From Triops longicaudatus (Eukaryota; Arthropoda; Branchiopoda; Notostraca; Triopsidae), in contig JAGQDJ010000202.1 in assembly GCA_022885665.1 (NCBI GenBank), positions 992,001-1,056,000 on the forward strand: a stretch of 64,000 nucleotides of DNA, written 5' to 3'. The notes under the pieces were generated by a model. It did not search any database, was not told the DNA's origin, and saw only the letters and a program-made list of their open reading frames with translations. A program made the translations under genes and the position numbers. This document shows positions 27,401 to 39,400 of the stretch, in pieces (position 1 is the first letter of the stretch; each line of letters starts with the position of its first letter).

Positions 27401-30400
27401 AAATAATTTCGTGGACTTATATGGATTCGTAAGAACTGTCACTTGAAAATCTAACGCTTGTGATTTACTAATTTCTCTGAAACGATACGTCATAATCAAT
27501 CACAGATACAACTCACATTGAGCGCTTTTAAAAATTTATTCCTAGAGAAGAAAAAAATACTAAATTTTCACATGACAGTTTGCGGCTTATGTAACGGTTT
27601 TTAACGTTATTCCCATGGTATTTTCGAAGAGCCATACATTTCTTGCTACTCTGATGAAGACAACTGAACAAATTCAAGCCACCACCATAGTTTCAACGAT
27701 ACTTGAGACAAGAATATTACTGCAGTAATGGATAGTCTGGCAACAAAAATAGAGGTGTAGAAATGTGAGCTCTCGAAAAGTTTGCAATGAATCATGTTAT
27801 TTTTGTTTAGATTTTCTGTTCGCTCGCCCTTCGAGGATGACTGATGTGAGGTTTGCCTTGGATTGGCTTAACTATGCGACTTGACCTGCTCTTGCTTCCG
27901 GTTTGACCCTAAAAACGCTGACCTGATGCGATCAGACGGACGATCTTCAAACGTTTGGGTTTCTCGCGTCGATACAAACAACTTTTTCAAATAAAAGACA
28001 GCGCCCGAGTGTCTGAGAAGCTTAGTGAACGAAAGCTAATTGTTTTCCTCATTAAGCCCATACGCTTAACTTCACTGTAGTAGCGTTGCCGAAATTGTCA
28101 TCGGACTTAACAAATTTTCCTGACTGCGTTTAACAAGCGGGTATTTTTTAATATCCATTAATGTGCTTAATACTTAAAAATAAGTTTTTCCAAACATATA
28201 AATGGTAGCGAGAACACTTCACTTCGGGTAACAAAGAGAACTCCGTAAAGAGAGAGTTCAGCTACAAACTTGGGTTTGGGTACGACGAAAACTAAGCTTG
28301 CCTTAAGCGTTCACTCGTCATAATAGCTGAGAAAAGTTAACCGCAGTAAGTACAACAGCATTTATGGCGTTACAAGTAGCTTAGCGAAGAGCTTTAGTTA
28401 CTTCATGCAAATGTATGCTTCACAAGCGCCACGAGACGGAATAAGGAATCACATACGTCACAAAACGATCCTTTATGCTTAAATGCTTTATTCTTCCTCG
28501 TTTCTGTGTGATTTTCTTCAAGCGACAACAATAAATAACTTGCATTTCGTAGAGCGTCAGTGTGTCGTACAGATAAATTCAATTCGCCAACATTCCATTT
28601 TGCTTCAGTTTCAATGAGAGCATGCGACAAGGTTGAGTACGCGGTTTCGGTTTGTCTCGGGTTCATTTTTATAGAGTTGAGAAAGAAGCAAAGGGAGATG
28701 AGATGCTGTCAACTATCGTAAAGCTTTTATCTAGGAGGGGGGAAAGTGGCACTTTTGCATGAAATGTGGGGTTTCTATTTGCCGGCTTTCCACTCCGGGT
28801 TGCCGGCCGTAAAACGGTTTGTCTTTTTATTGCGCCCGCCAAAACTTTACCCCTCAGTCAGGATCGTCACCCTTAAAACCCCTCTGTGGACGAAAAGCTT
28901 AGCGTTATGGCTTGGCCTCTGTTATGTTATATGCACTATATAAACGTGAATGTAGTATCGGGAAAACAAAGAAGAAAATCGTTGGGAAAAAACTATGCAC
29001 TTGAAAAATCGAACGTTTCACGGGTTATACGCAGCACTCATGGGAAAATACGTTCAAGACCCCGTTTTACGCACCTGACGGCTATATTTGTGTAAGTGAT
29101 AAACGTAACCATTCTCCACTCGCAAAAACAGAAAATCAGAAAAGATCTCAGAGTAGTAAGAAAACCCAAACGCCTTGCGGTTTATAGGACGACAATGATT
29201 GCGTGCGAGATTCTATGTGAGACATTTGAACGACAAAAAAAAGAAACAGATTCTAAGTAAGACATTTGAACGAAAAAAAAAACAGATTCTAAGTGAGACA
29301 TTTGAACAACAAAAAAAAAAGTATTTTCACAAATAAATGTGTTTGATTTATTAAGCTGTAAATGCGTAAATACAAATACAGTATAAACACAGTATTGAAA
29401 CAAAGACTAAAATATAAATTTTGAAGCTCAAATACGGATCGAAATTGATTTATTGGGTATTGATTTTTCGGATACTTTTAAAGCTATCCGTTAAAAAAAC
29501 TAATTGATCCCGATTTTATAGATCCCATTAATCGAGCGAGAAAAAGAAAACTATGGCTACTTGGTTCCCAAAGCTACACATAGAGCTACAAAATATTCAC
29601 GAGGAAATACACTGAGCCATGCATTGAGCAATGCTTACGTACTGTCGTATTTAAAAAAAATTGTCGTTGCGAAACAGTCAGTCAAAACGAAACAACGGAA
29701 CTTGAAACTGCCGCTGAAGCGAAACTACAGACAAACCGGCCATACCGGATGTTACCTTCCCACAGTCCACAAAACCGAGGTTTAACTGCATTAGAAACAT
29801 ATACGTCGCTTGTCACCATAGCTGTCAGTGAATTGTCAATCAAAAGAGAACAGAATGAAGTAACCCATAAAAAAATCCACCAATAAGTGTTACAAAAGAC
29901 GTTAAAATTCGGAGCCTAGCCGTACTTCCTCCCTCGTCCCTTAGAAAAACTCAAGAATAGCAATTTGACTTTTAGCTTGTTATGGATATAGCAGAGGAAG
30001 CCCTATGGAAGCTTCCCTTATGGGAAAAGGAGCTTCAAAAGAGCTTTGGGTTACTACGGCTTTTGTGTGTTTATGTAATACGGTGGGCTCAGTGGGTACG
30101 GCAAGGAAAGAAGCGAAAAAGCTATTCTTATGGGCGAAAAGCGCGAGGGCGGCTGAGAAATCGAGCGGGTATTGGGCTCTCGGAAGCCGGTAAACCCAAA
30201 GAAAGGTTCGATTTTCAAGTGTCTATTATTACGGTGACCGTGAGCACAATGCAAGTGAAATACTTGTGCCTGATTTTACGGGTCTCGAACAGACAAATAT
30301 GAGAGTCGGAAAGAAACGTCACAACGGTCCTTGAATGCTAGATTTACTTTTCCAGGTATAAATTCACAAGTTAGAGATGTGACGACAGAGAAAGGTTTTG

Positions 30401-33400
30401 TTCTTAAAACGTCTCATCCGCGACTTGGGGTCATGGAGCAAACTGGGCTATTAGTGAAGTTTGGCACACTAAACTCTGAATTACCTTTCTATAAAAAATT
30501 AACGTTCCGGAGGTCTTAGAGTTTACCACATGGGTGTGTTCTCACATGCGAAAAATTTAATGAGGCTTTAATGCATAGCGTTCACAATGAATAATGACAG
30601 TAAAAGCTACCAATAATAAAATGAGGCAGTTAATCGAAATAGACAGTCAAATTGTACACAAACGAACCAAAACATCCTTAAAATTATAACTGTGCAATAG
30701 GCATTGCACAATTATAATTTGATATGAGGGCCAGGAAACTAGAAGCTTGCGCAATCTGAAATTCGCGTAGATCATGGCTGAAATTATAATTAAAATTACA
30801 CAGGAACACAAGGGTATGAGTAGTTATCAAATGAATAGTTGAAGTAAAAAGCCTTAATAATCTACTAATTTTACCTATTTCTTGGGATTCTACTAAACAT
30901 AATTATTAAACGCGGTAATTTCTGGCGACAACATGTTTAAGCTCTTATAGTAAAAAAAAAATAATATTTAAAAGAAAGAGCAAATAATTTCAACCAAAAT
31001 TAACATGTAAACACAAACAAATCACTGAATATTTTCTGTCACGGCCAATGCTAGATTGAAGTAGCTTATGGTGCAGGTCAAGGGGGCGTAGTCCTATTCT
31101 CATGATACTGTTCTCCTATATTGTCTAACATTTGCGATAAAAGACTTTGTGTCGGCTAAGTGCATGGGATGGGATAGGGAAAGGGGGGGTGCGTTAGCCG
31201 TCCACTCTCTAATGACCGGCCGTGTTTCTAGCGTATACACATCCACAAACGACGTTCTCCGTACCAAAGTTACAGTCAGTAGTTATTTCTTCGCTAACTG
31301 CCACGCACTAATATCGCAGATACGAGACATGACAGCTTCAAGACACGGAATTGCTACTATTTTTCCCCTTCCCGAAAGAAACTTTCCACAAACGGCTAAG
31401 GAAATGAAGTCACACTATAACTGACTTGCGGACATTGATAACCTCAATGCTGATAATATTACCTTCATAAAAGATGGCAAGGAACAGAGCACCCTCATCG
31501 CATAATTTCCAAGCCTTTCCATTTTGTGCCTTTGATCCCTTCCTCAATAGCAACAATAGTCCTCTAAAAACCGAAGTCACGTTTTTTGTCCGTTCTAATG
31601 CTTATGTAATGCCGAACATGACCTTAATAGTCCATAATTAGCCTGCCGGACCATAATGGACGAACACAATCTACCGAGGTCACTTAACCTATTAAACCCG
31701 CTTTCCCAAAATGCTCCCTCCACTATTATAACGATTCTTGGCTAGGGGGAGAAAGGGATTCCGTTAGTGAGAATTCTGGATTACAAGTATTTAAAACCAA
31801 GAACGCGGAACAAAAACAACGAAAAAGAAGAGAAATTCTGTTGGCATTATGCAAGAGGAAGAACAAGAGCAGTATGGGAAGTTACAGTCCTCCTCGGCGA
31901 TCCGAGTTCATGGGAATCTTCTCGAAATCTGCAAGCTCTGGCAAACGAAGGAGAACTCGTGAATAATTTGTTAAAGCTCATTTACCTCTGTTGGGTAAAG
32001 GAGAAATTTATGCAGCGCAAGACATGCAAAACCAAGCCAGGCAGACACAGTCACATGCTTTTGCCTTTTGTGTCCTGGAGACTCGCATCTAGTGTTCCTT
32101 TTACTCCTTGTCTACGATGACATACACAATAGTGCTGCGTAAACCCTTTTCTCCCCTTCTAGTTATACACGTTTCTTGTCTTTTGGTATAAAATATACAT
32201 CTTATACCCTTTGCCTCTACTCACCACGAAATTTTCGCTTCTCCCCACGCGACTTCGCTTCTTTTTTTTTCCGAAACTCCTCAATGTCTTATTAATCTTC
32301 TTAATGGGAACAAGCGAACGCCATACAGTTATTCCATGTCTCTGCGAACATCTCGCTCTTAGCAATCAGGGTGACATAATGAATTCATTCGGGCACTCGG
32401 TTGCTTAAGAACGAAAGACTCGTTTGCTCTCATAGTTACGCAGGGAGGGGCAGCTCGCGCTATTATCTCTAGCAGAAATTTCGAGCACGTTGTTCCAAGA
32501 CTGAGAACATGTTTCCTGAATTCAAGATGGTTTTTCGCCACATATATAAAAGCCGTACTTAAGTAAAGAAATTCAGCACAAGTTGTGGAAATCTTGAACA
32601 TTTTCATTTTTAGATTGTAAAATATTTTTCTTTATTTATAACATAAAAGACTCCGAAAGATTTCCTTGCTGATTCTGATAGAAATTTACACTGGTAAGAA
32701 AATTTCAAGTAAATTTTTCATATTTTTGTTATTTTTAAGTTAGTTTATTTATCACTGCAGTTACAGTAATTGTTAACGAAACCTGTCGGCAAATACTTTG
32801 ATATATTGTCTCGACAATCAATGCAATATCGCATTTCCAACAATTATAAGAAATCAGGTAAATAATATTTTTATATTTTCAAGGTAGTCAATTTACGACT
32901 GTTCTCTAAAATGGAATATTATCGTAAATACGCCCGGCTTTAGTTTGCGAGCCTTTGCTTACACGTTGCTTCCTACACCCTTGTTTTGCTAATAAGTCAA
33001 AAATATGATCCAATTAAGAGCATTCCAACTCCATTTTCTGTCTTCTTTACCCCTCCCACTACCCTTCAAAACTTCTCTCGTCTTTCTTACCTAATTATGA
33101 CAGCCTTACTTTCCCTCTTCGCTCGCCACATCCCCCCATTTTTGTGCCACAATCTCTCCCCAAACCTTTTAAACAACCAACACTTGAAAAACACAAACTA
33201 AAAAAAGCAAAAAGATTTAATGGGCGCGCAACGGAACACTAGACGGAAACTGTCCCTTCTCGTTAAAAGATTTCTCATCTCAACTCGTCCCCCTTTTCCT
33301 CGTGTTTCATCCGGCTTGTCCCTTTAACTTCTGCACCACAACACACGGGAGCACGGGTGACGTACACAGTACATGTACGGTACGACGAACGTCTCGGAGA

Positions 33401-36400
33401 CTCTACTTAACAGTCTCGTCCTTACCTTCTCTGCTCGTTCTTTCTTACCCTCTCTCTGTCTCTCCTTTTGCCAACACTTTTTAACGACATCCTCGTCACG
33501 TCGCCGTGACGGCGTTGGCGCGTAATGAGTCGCCATTCATCCCTTTTATATCCTTGGCCAACTTCCCTCTCCCCCCGAAAACTCCTTTGGTTCACCCCTT
33601 CACCACTGGGCGCATCCTCACACCCTTTCTTGTTCCTCTTTAGCTACTTCACTTTCTTAGTCCCCTCCAATAGTCACTACTAAGGACCTTTTTAAAGCCT
33701 CAATTTATGCAAATTTCCCTCCACAGACTTATTAAACACGAGACATACAGACCTCTAATTTACATTTCCCCACCCTTTTCACCTCCTTCGCCTGACTTTT
33801 TTTTTACCTTCTTTACTGGAATGCTGGCACGTGTTAGACAGTTTGGCACTTACAAGCTTAAGAGCAAGTATTCTAATTTCTTTTTTCCTTACTAAAAAAG
33901 CGTCTAATTTCTTGTTTCTCTTGCTTCTGCTTTTTCTTTAGACACCACCGTGGCCAGACATTGACAGGCAAAACAGATAATCAAACTTTTAGCAGTTTAT
34001 AACTATACTCTTTTATTCATTTCACGAAATCTCACTAAAACAAACACAGATGATGACGAATTATTGGCTACTGTGAAAGAGGTGTACAAGTCCACGCCAA
34101 AGGAGAGACATTTATGCCTAGATTGGATATTAAGAAATTCAACTATACCGCGCAAAATTACCGTCCCCTCGGACATTCGCTATAGTGAAGTGTTAATTTC
34201 AGACACCATAATAAAAAAATACCTAACAGATTTCATTTTACGTTTTACCTTAAAATTTTCCAATAAGTTAGACCAACTGCCCTGATTTACCCAATTTCCA
34301 CATTGTCGTACAGTAAAAAAATAGCAAAAATTCAACCATAGTTTACCAATTCAATGAAAGCTTGCTTGAAGAAAAGCTCAAAACTAGTGTAGATGACATA
34401 TCTAACAGCAATATTGCTGTCAAACGGTTCTTTGGTTCTGAGTCGCTTTTGCAGTATGTCTGAAAATTCCCTATGTTTTTTTCCCATACCGGATTTGCAT
34501 ATACCGGGGCCTGAAGTTTCAGTTCTATATGAATGTAAAAAAATTTATTCTCGTTAATTTTTTTACGCAAATAGGTCACGCTTTGGCGCGTCTGGCGACT
34601 TTATTTGTTCTAATTTTGCACGTGAAAAGGTATCTGTTGCTAAGGTATGAAAGGCCTCGTTGATCATTGAGGAAAAGGATATGACTTTTCTTTTTGTCAG
34701 AAAAGTGTAGATGTATTTCAGGGAGCTATTTTTCTCTAGACATAAACCTTACGCCAATTAAAAGAATTTCAGGAGAAATGAAACAAGAGCAGATGGGGGA
34801 AAGTAAACGAAAAATGCAAAAAGAATTGGAATTTACGAGAGCAGAACAGCCTAATGAAGCTACATTCCGGGTTGGCATACGCCAAGCCGTATAAATCCTT
34901 GGCGGACGACTTCCGATTACTCTGATCTAGCTCGACAAGTTCCCAGACTTTGCCGGAGCAACCCAAGGAGCGTGTAGCAGATCGCATCCATCACTTTATA
35001 CTAAGAAGACGTGGATGAGAAAGAGAGTCGAGCTTTTTCTTCATAGGGTGCCCCGTGTTCGTGGCTTTTACGCTTTTATCCAAGCAAGCTTTCCTAGCGA
35101 ATCCCCGTCAGTCCAACTAATCAGAAATGACTCACTACTTTTTCATTCCTGCACACAAAAAGTTACATACAAGCAAACTTTTTACGACACAAAACCAAAA
35201 CAACGACTTAAAGGTCCCGGACAAGCTAACTTATCAATTACACATTTTTTATTCCATGTTTCCTAACCTTACCGCACAAGTCCGTTGACCTGACCGGTTT
35301 TTGTCTTATGTTTTGCTATAGCTAATCATGTTTGATGTAAATTATGTTCCTGCGACGCTGTTTAACACGAGGAATGCGTTTCTAGACAACTTATAGATAC
35401 AGATTACTAACTAAAAGGGTAACCCCTAAAAATTTTAAACACCTTAAAGAGTATTAATTTTCTTATCCATACATTTTGTTAATAAATTTCAAGTAATTTT
35501 CAAATAACTATTATTCCAATAAAACAGTTCATTCTTTCAGCTATACTTGCTTTTCAAAGTTACTGATAATGGGGAAAAACTAATACAACTTCCCGTTAAA
35601 ACTTCGGGGATTTAACTTTCATTCAATAGGATCATTTACCTTCTCCAACTTCGAAATTCTATTCCAACCCTCAAACCAAAATTGAATTCCGAGCCAAAAC
35701 TTCGAACCTTGCACAGAACTCCATTACCAATCATTCAGCCAAAAGCCATGCAAGTTTCAACTCCTCCAACTTCTTTAACTCCGATTCTTTTTCCTGGCCT
35801 AATTTTACCCCTTCAATTATGCAAACAAATCAAGCTTCCCCTTAATTTCCCCCCACCCTCCACCCCAGTCACATTCCCCAAGTTTAGAACAAATCATTAC
35901 AAATCTTTTTCCAAGCCAAGCCAGCCTTTAAAATAAAAAATACTGCTTTTTTGTTACCCAAAACTGGGAGACTCTCCTCTCATTTTACCCTGTTGCCCCT
36001 TTCAGCTTTTTTAACCTCGCAAACTTCGCTTTACCCAAGTTGGGGAAACTCCCATCGACAACTTTCCGAACCAAAATCCAATACTTCACCCCTGGCTTTT
36101 TCAAACCGCCCCAGAATAAAACCAACCATTGGATTTCCTTCCAATCCATCGCACCCTCTTTCTTCCCTCCTTCTTACCTTGACGCTAGCTATATCCCCCA
36201 AATTCGCCCGACAGTAAATTCTTTAAGACGCTCGTCATCCTTCTTTCCCTTATCCATCCAACATGTTGCCAACGACAAATTCCTCAGCTTTTCCTACTTG
36301 TCACCCTTTCAAACTCTGTTCAGCTCAAATTTCGTGCAGAGTTTCGGTGGGTTTGGCTAAGAAATTAAAAATACATTTAAGGGAAATCAAACCAAATAAT

Positions 36401-39400
36401 AAATAAAAACAAAACAAGCAAATGAAAGGAAATAAAAATCGGGCCAGTGGAAGTACGAAGCATATATAATCTTATCAGATGACGTTAATATCTTTATTTG
36501 TAGAATTATCTGCTGAGTATATCGCATCTCACGATATTGTGTATCTCAAATCTTGAGATATTGTGTACTGAGTAAGCAGAAGACGACAACATGTCTAACA
36601 TTTTCTCGGTCCATTTTTAAATGGAAAACAACTATAAATAAGTAAATAGGTAAAAATGAAACAACACGAGCGAAAAGTGAGTTGGAAAATTACGGCGATC
36701 TTTGAATGATGCATGATAGCAGCAATGTTTGCGTGCCAGCTTTCTTTCTCTTAACCCCCTCACCCAAAACGTGCGTGTTAGTGTGTGTACTATAAACTGG
36801 CTCACGTTTGGGGATATCTATTCGTGTATATCCGACTAGCGTCGAGGGAGCTTTTTGTTCCATACGGAAATGGCCAAGAGTTTTTACCCCTTTCACCCCC
36901 TCCCTGCATTATTCTCGAATAAATTCCGAACAGAGTCGCTTGCCCTAAAAGATGGTTTTGCTTTCAGTTAGCTAGTTCATTAAGCTACAAAAATTAGAAA
37001 ACTCTAAAATTCATACAAGGAAAATTGTTTATGATACTTTTTTGTTAGTGGTTCAGCGTGGTTTTAGCGTGGTCTTTTCACTCGCTCTTTCCCCATTTCG
37101 AGGGGGAGGGGTTCGTATTTTACTACTGGAGTTTCTGAATAGTGTGTAGCTACTGGTAATAATAATTCTACTATGTGGTAGCGGAAATTCTGTCCCTTTT
37201 TGCATAGGTATATAGAACACGCTCCAACAATTCACCCCCGTAAAACCCCCGAGTTCGGGGCAGAGGGGTTAATAACGGCGGGTGGTTGGGGTCATCGGTA
37301 TTAAAGGTGTGTGTGCACCACCAGAAAGAGAGGGAGTGAGATATGAAAGGTTTTAGAACCGAGAAAGGTGGAGGGTTGGAAGAATATTTCCAGGGTTATT
37401 TTTGGGTGGTGCGCAGAAGGGATTTATGCATATGCGGGAAGACAAGGGGTGAGTGGGCGTGGTTGCTTTGGCACGCAAATTGGGGCATATGTAGCGTATA
37501 CGGGGGGTTTACAACTATTTTTTTTCCTACCTTTGCAAGGACACAGTTTTAGTGCAAGGGGGCGAATATAGACTAATCGATTCACAAAAACGAAAAAAAA
37601 ATCAGGATTTGTTAAAACTTTTACTTGATACAATTTGAATATTTTTGTACACTAACACGAGAACGTAACCACGACTGAGATCTAGTCCCCATTTTACCGA
37701 ACAAAGTTTTTGCCTTGCTCGATGGAATTTTCTATCTAAAATTATAATTAAAAGAAACAGGGCTAATATTTTATAACCAGACTCTGTCGTTTAATTCATA
37801 CGGTATTCTTTCTTCCAGAAAGTCGAAACGCAAAGTGTCAACGGAGTGAACAATGGTCTACCTCTGCGACATAGCATCCGAGTTGAGATGGCGCATGCGA
37901 CAACGAGCATGAAAAATAAATTCTATTTAGGCCCCGAAACTTGGCCGTGGACTACAAGGAAACGTTACAAGGCAGAGAAGTAATTTGCGGTGACGATTTT
38001 TGGAGGTAAAAAATGGAGAAAATGAAACCTGTATATGTGGGTATTGTTGACCACTATCTTAATAGGCGACTTGTACACGCTACACTACCAGACAAGAGAA
38101 AAAAGATTTTCTACACTTTTTTGTCCATGTTTTAAGGCCAAAGAAAAGTGAGTGCCAAAGGGAACGAGACGGCCGACAAACGAGCCTGCAGGCTTTATAA
38201 ACCTCTTTTTGACATGAAAGACGGCCGAAATGTTCCAGATTTGTACTTCACCCTCATTTTTTCCAAAGCTAGCCCTTCACCTCCTGATACTACCCCGCAA
38301 GGGACCTAAGGGTTGGTTTGTCCAATTTTTCACAAACCCAATTATAAATGATTGTTTCTTTGAGAGACGACAAGCCGCTTCTGATGCTCTCGTGCGTTAC
38401 AAGCCGTCAATTGTCCCAAGCAAAGTTTTTTTTTACGAAACGTATATATGTCACGATCTATTAACAATACAATTAAATAAAAAAATATACCCAAACACAA
38501 TTTAGCCATATACCCAAATTTTAATCTCATATAATGTTATTAGAATTTAAGTCGAATAACACTAACAAAGCTAATAGAACTAATACATGTATTTAGCAAA
38601 TTAAATAGAATAAAAAAAGTAATATTTGAGAAGAGTAATATTTGAGAAGAATATATAAACGAGAGAGTAAAAAAATCTAAAAGACAATATTAGATAGGAG
38701 GGACAAAGAAAAAATTCGCGAGTGTAAGCGAGAATGGAGGGAGAATTCTTGTAAAAAGGGTTGAAGGGTCGGCTGGGGATGTGTAGTACGGACACGTTGA
38801 CAAGGGATAAAGGGTTCTTTTCAGAACGAGTTTTACACCTCGTTGGGCTTCTAGGAGATTTAGGAGCATCCAGGGTCCATGGGTAGATTTTCTACGTATG
38901 TGTGCACATACTGTGACACCTCGCCAAATCAGGGTATTTTACCCTCACTACTTTTTACTCTCCCTTAATCTCCTCCCTAACAGCCTCTACAAGAGAAGCA
39001 TGGAAAAGAGGTAAAAACGATTCGTCGGACGTGCTATTAAGCAGAAAGCTGCACAGGGATAGCTCCGGCAGTCAGTATACGGTCGCAAGAATCGGATAAC
39101 GGAGGTACTTTACCAGGCATGGGTGTTTCACGCCATTTAAGGTTGTCCTCTTACTGTTCCTTATCGGATACGCGAAATGCCCGGATTGTGCATGAAATTC
39201 AAACAATATCACTGGAAGTTCCTAACGCATGAATTTGTAAATAATTTTGCGTTTAATTTTAAATCAATCCACAGTTGAAACTTTTGAGTTATAGACAAAA
39301 AAAATAATAACAGTAATAATAGTCGATTACAAACTTATACAGTATAGTTTGCGAAATATGAATAGCAAGGTAAAAAAAAGGCGAAAGAATAAAGCAGCAA

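Noticed and set aside
37343..37571. Two overlapping G-rich plus-strand frames of about 68 codons
   Set aside because: Both are open at once because the stretch is G-rich; no homology or consistent splicing.
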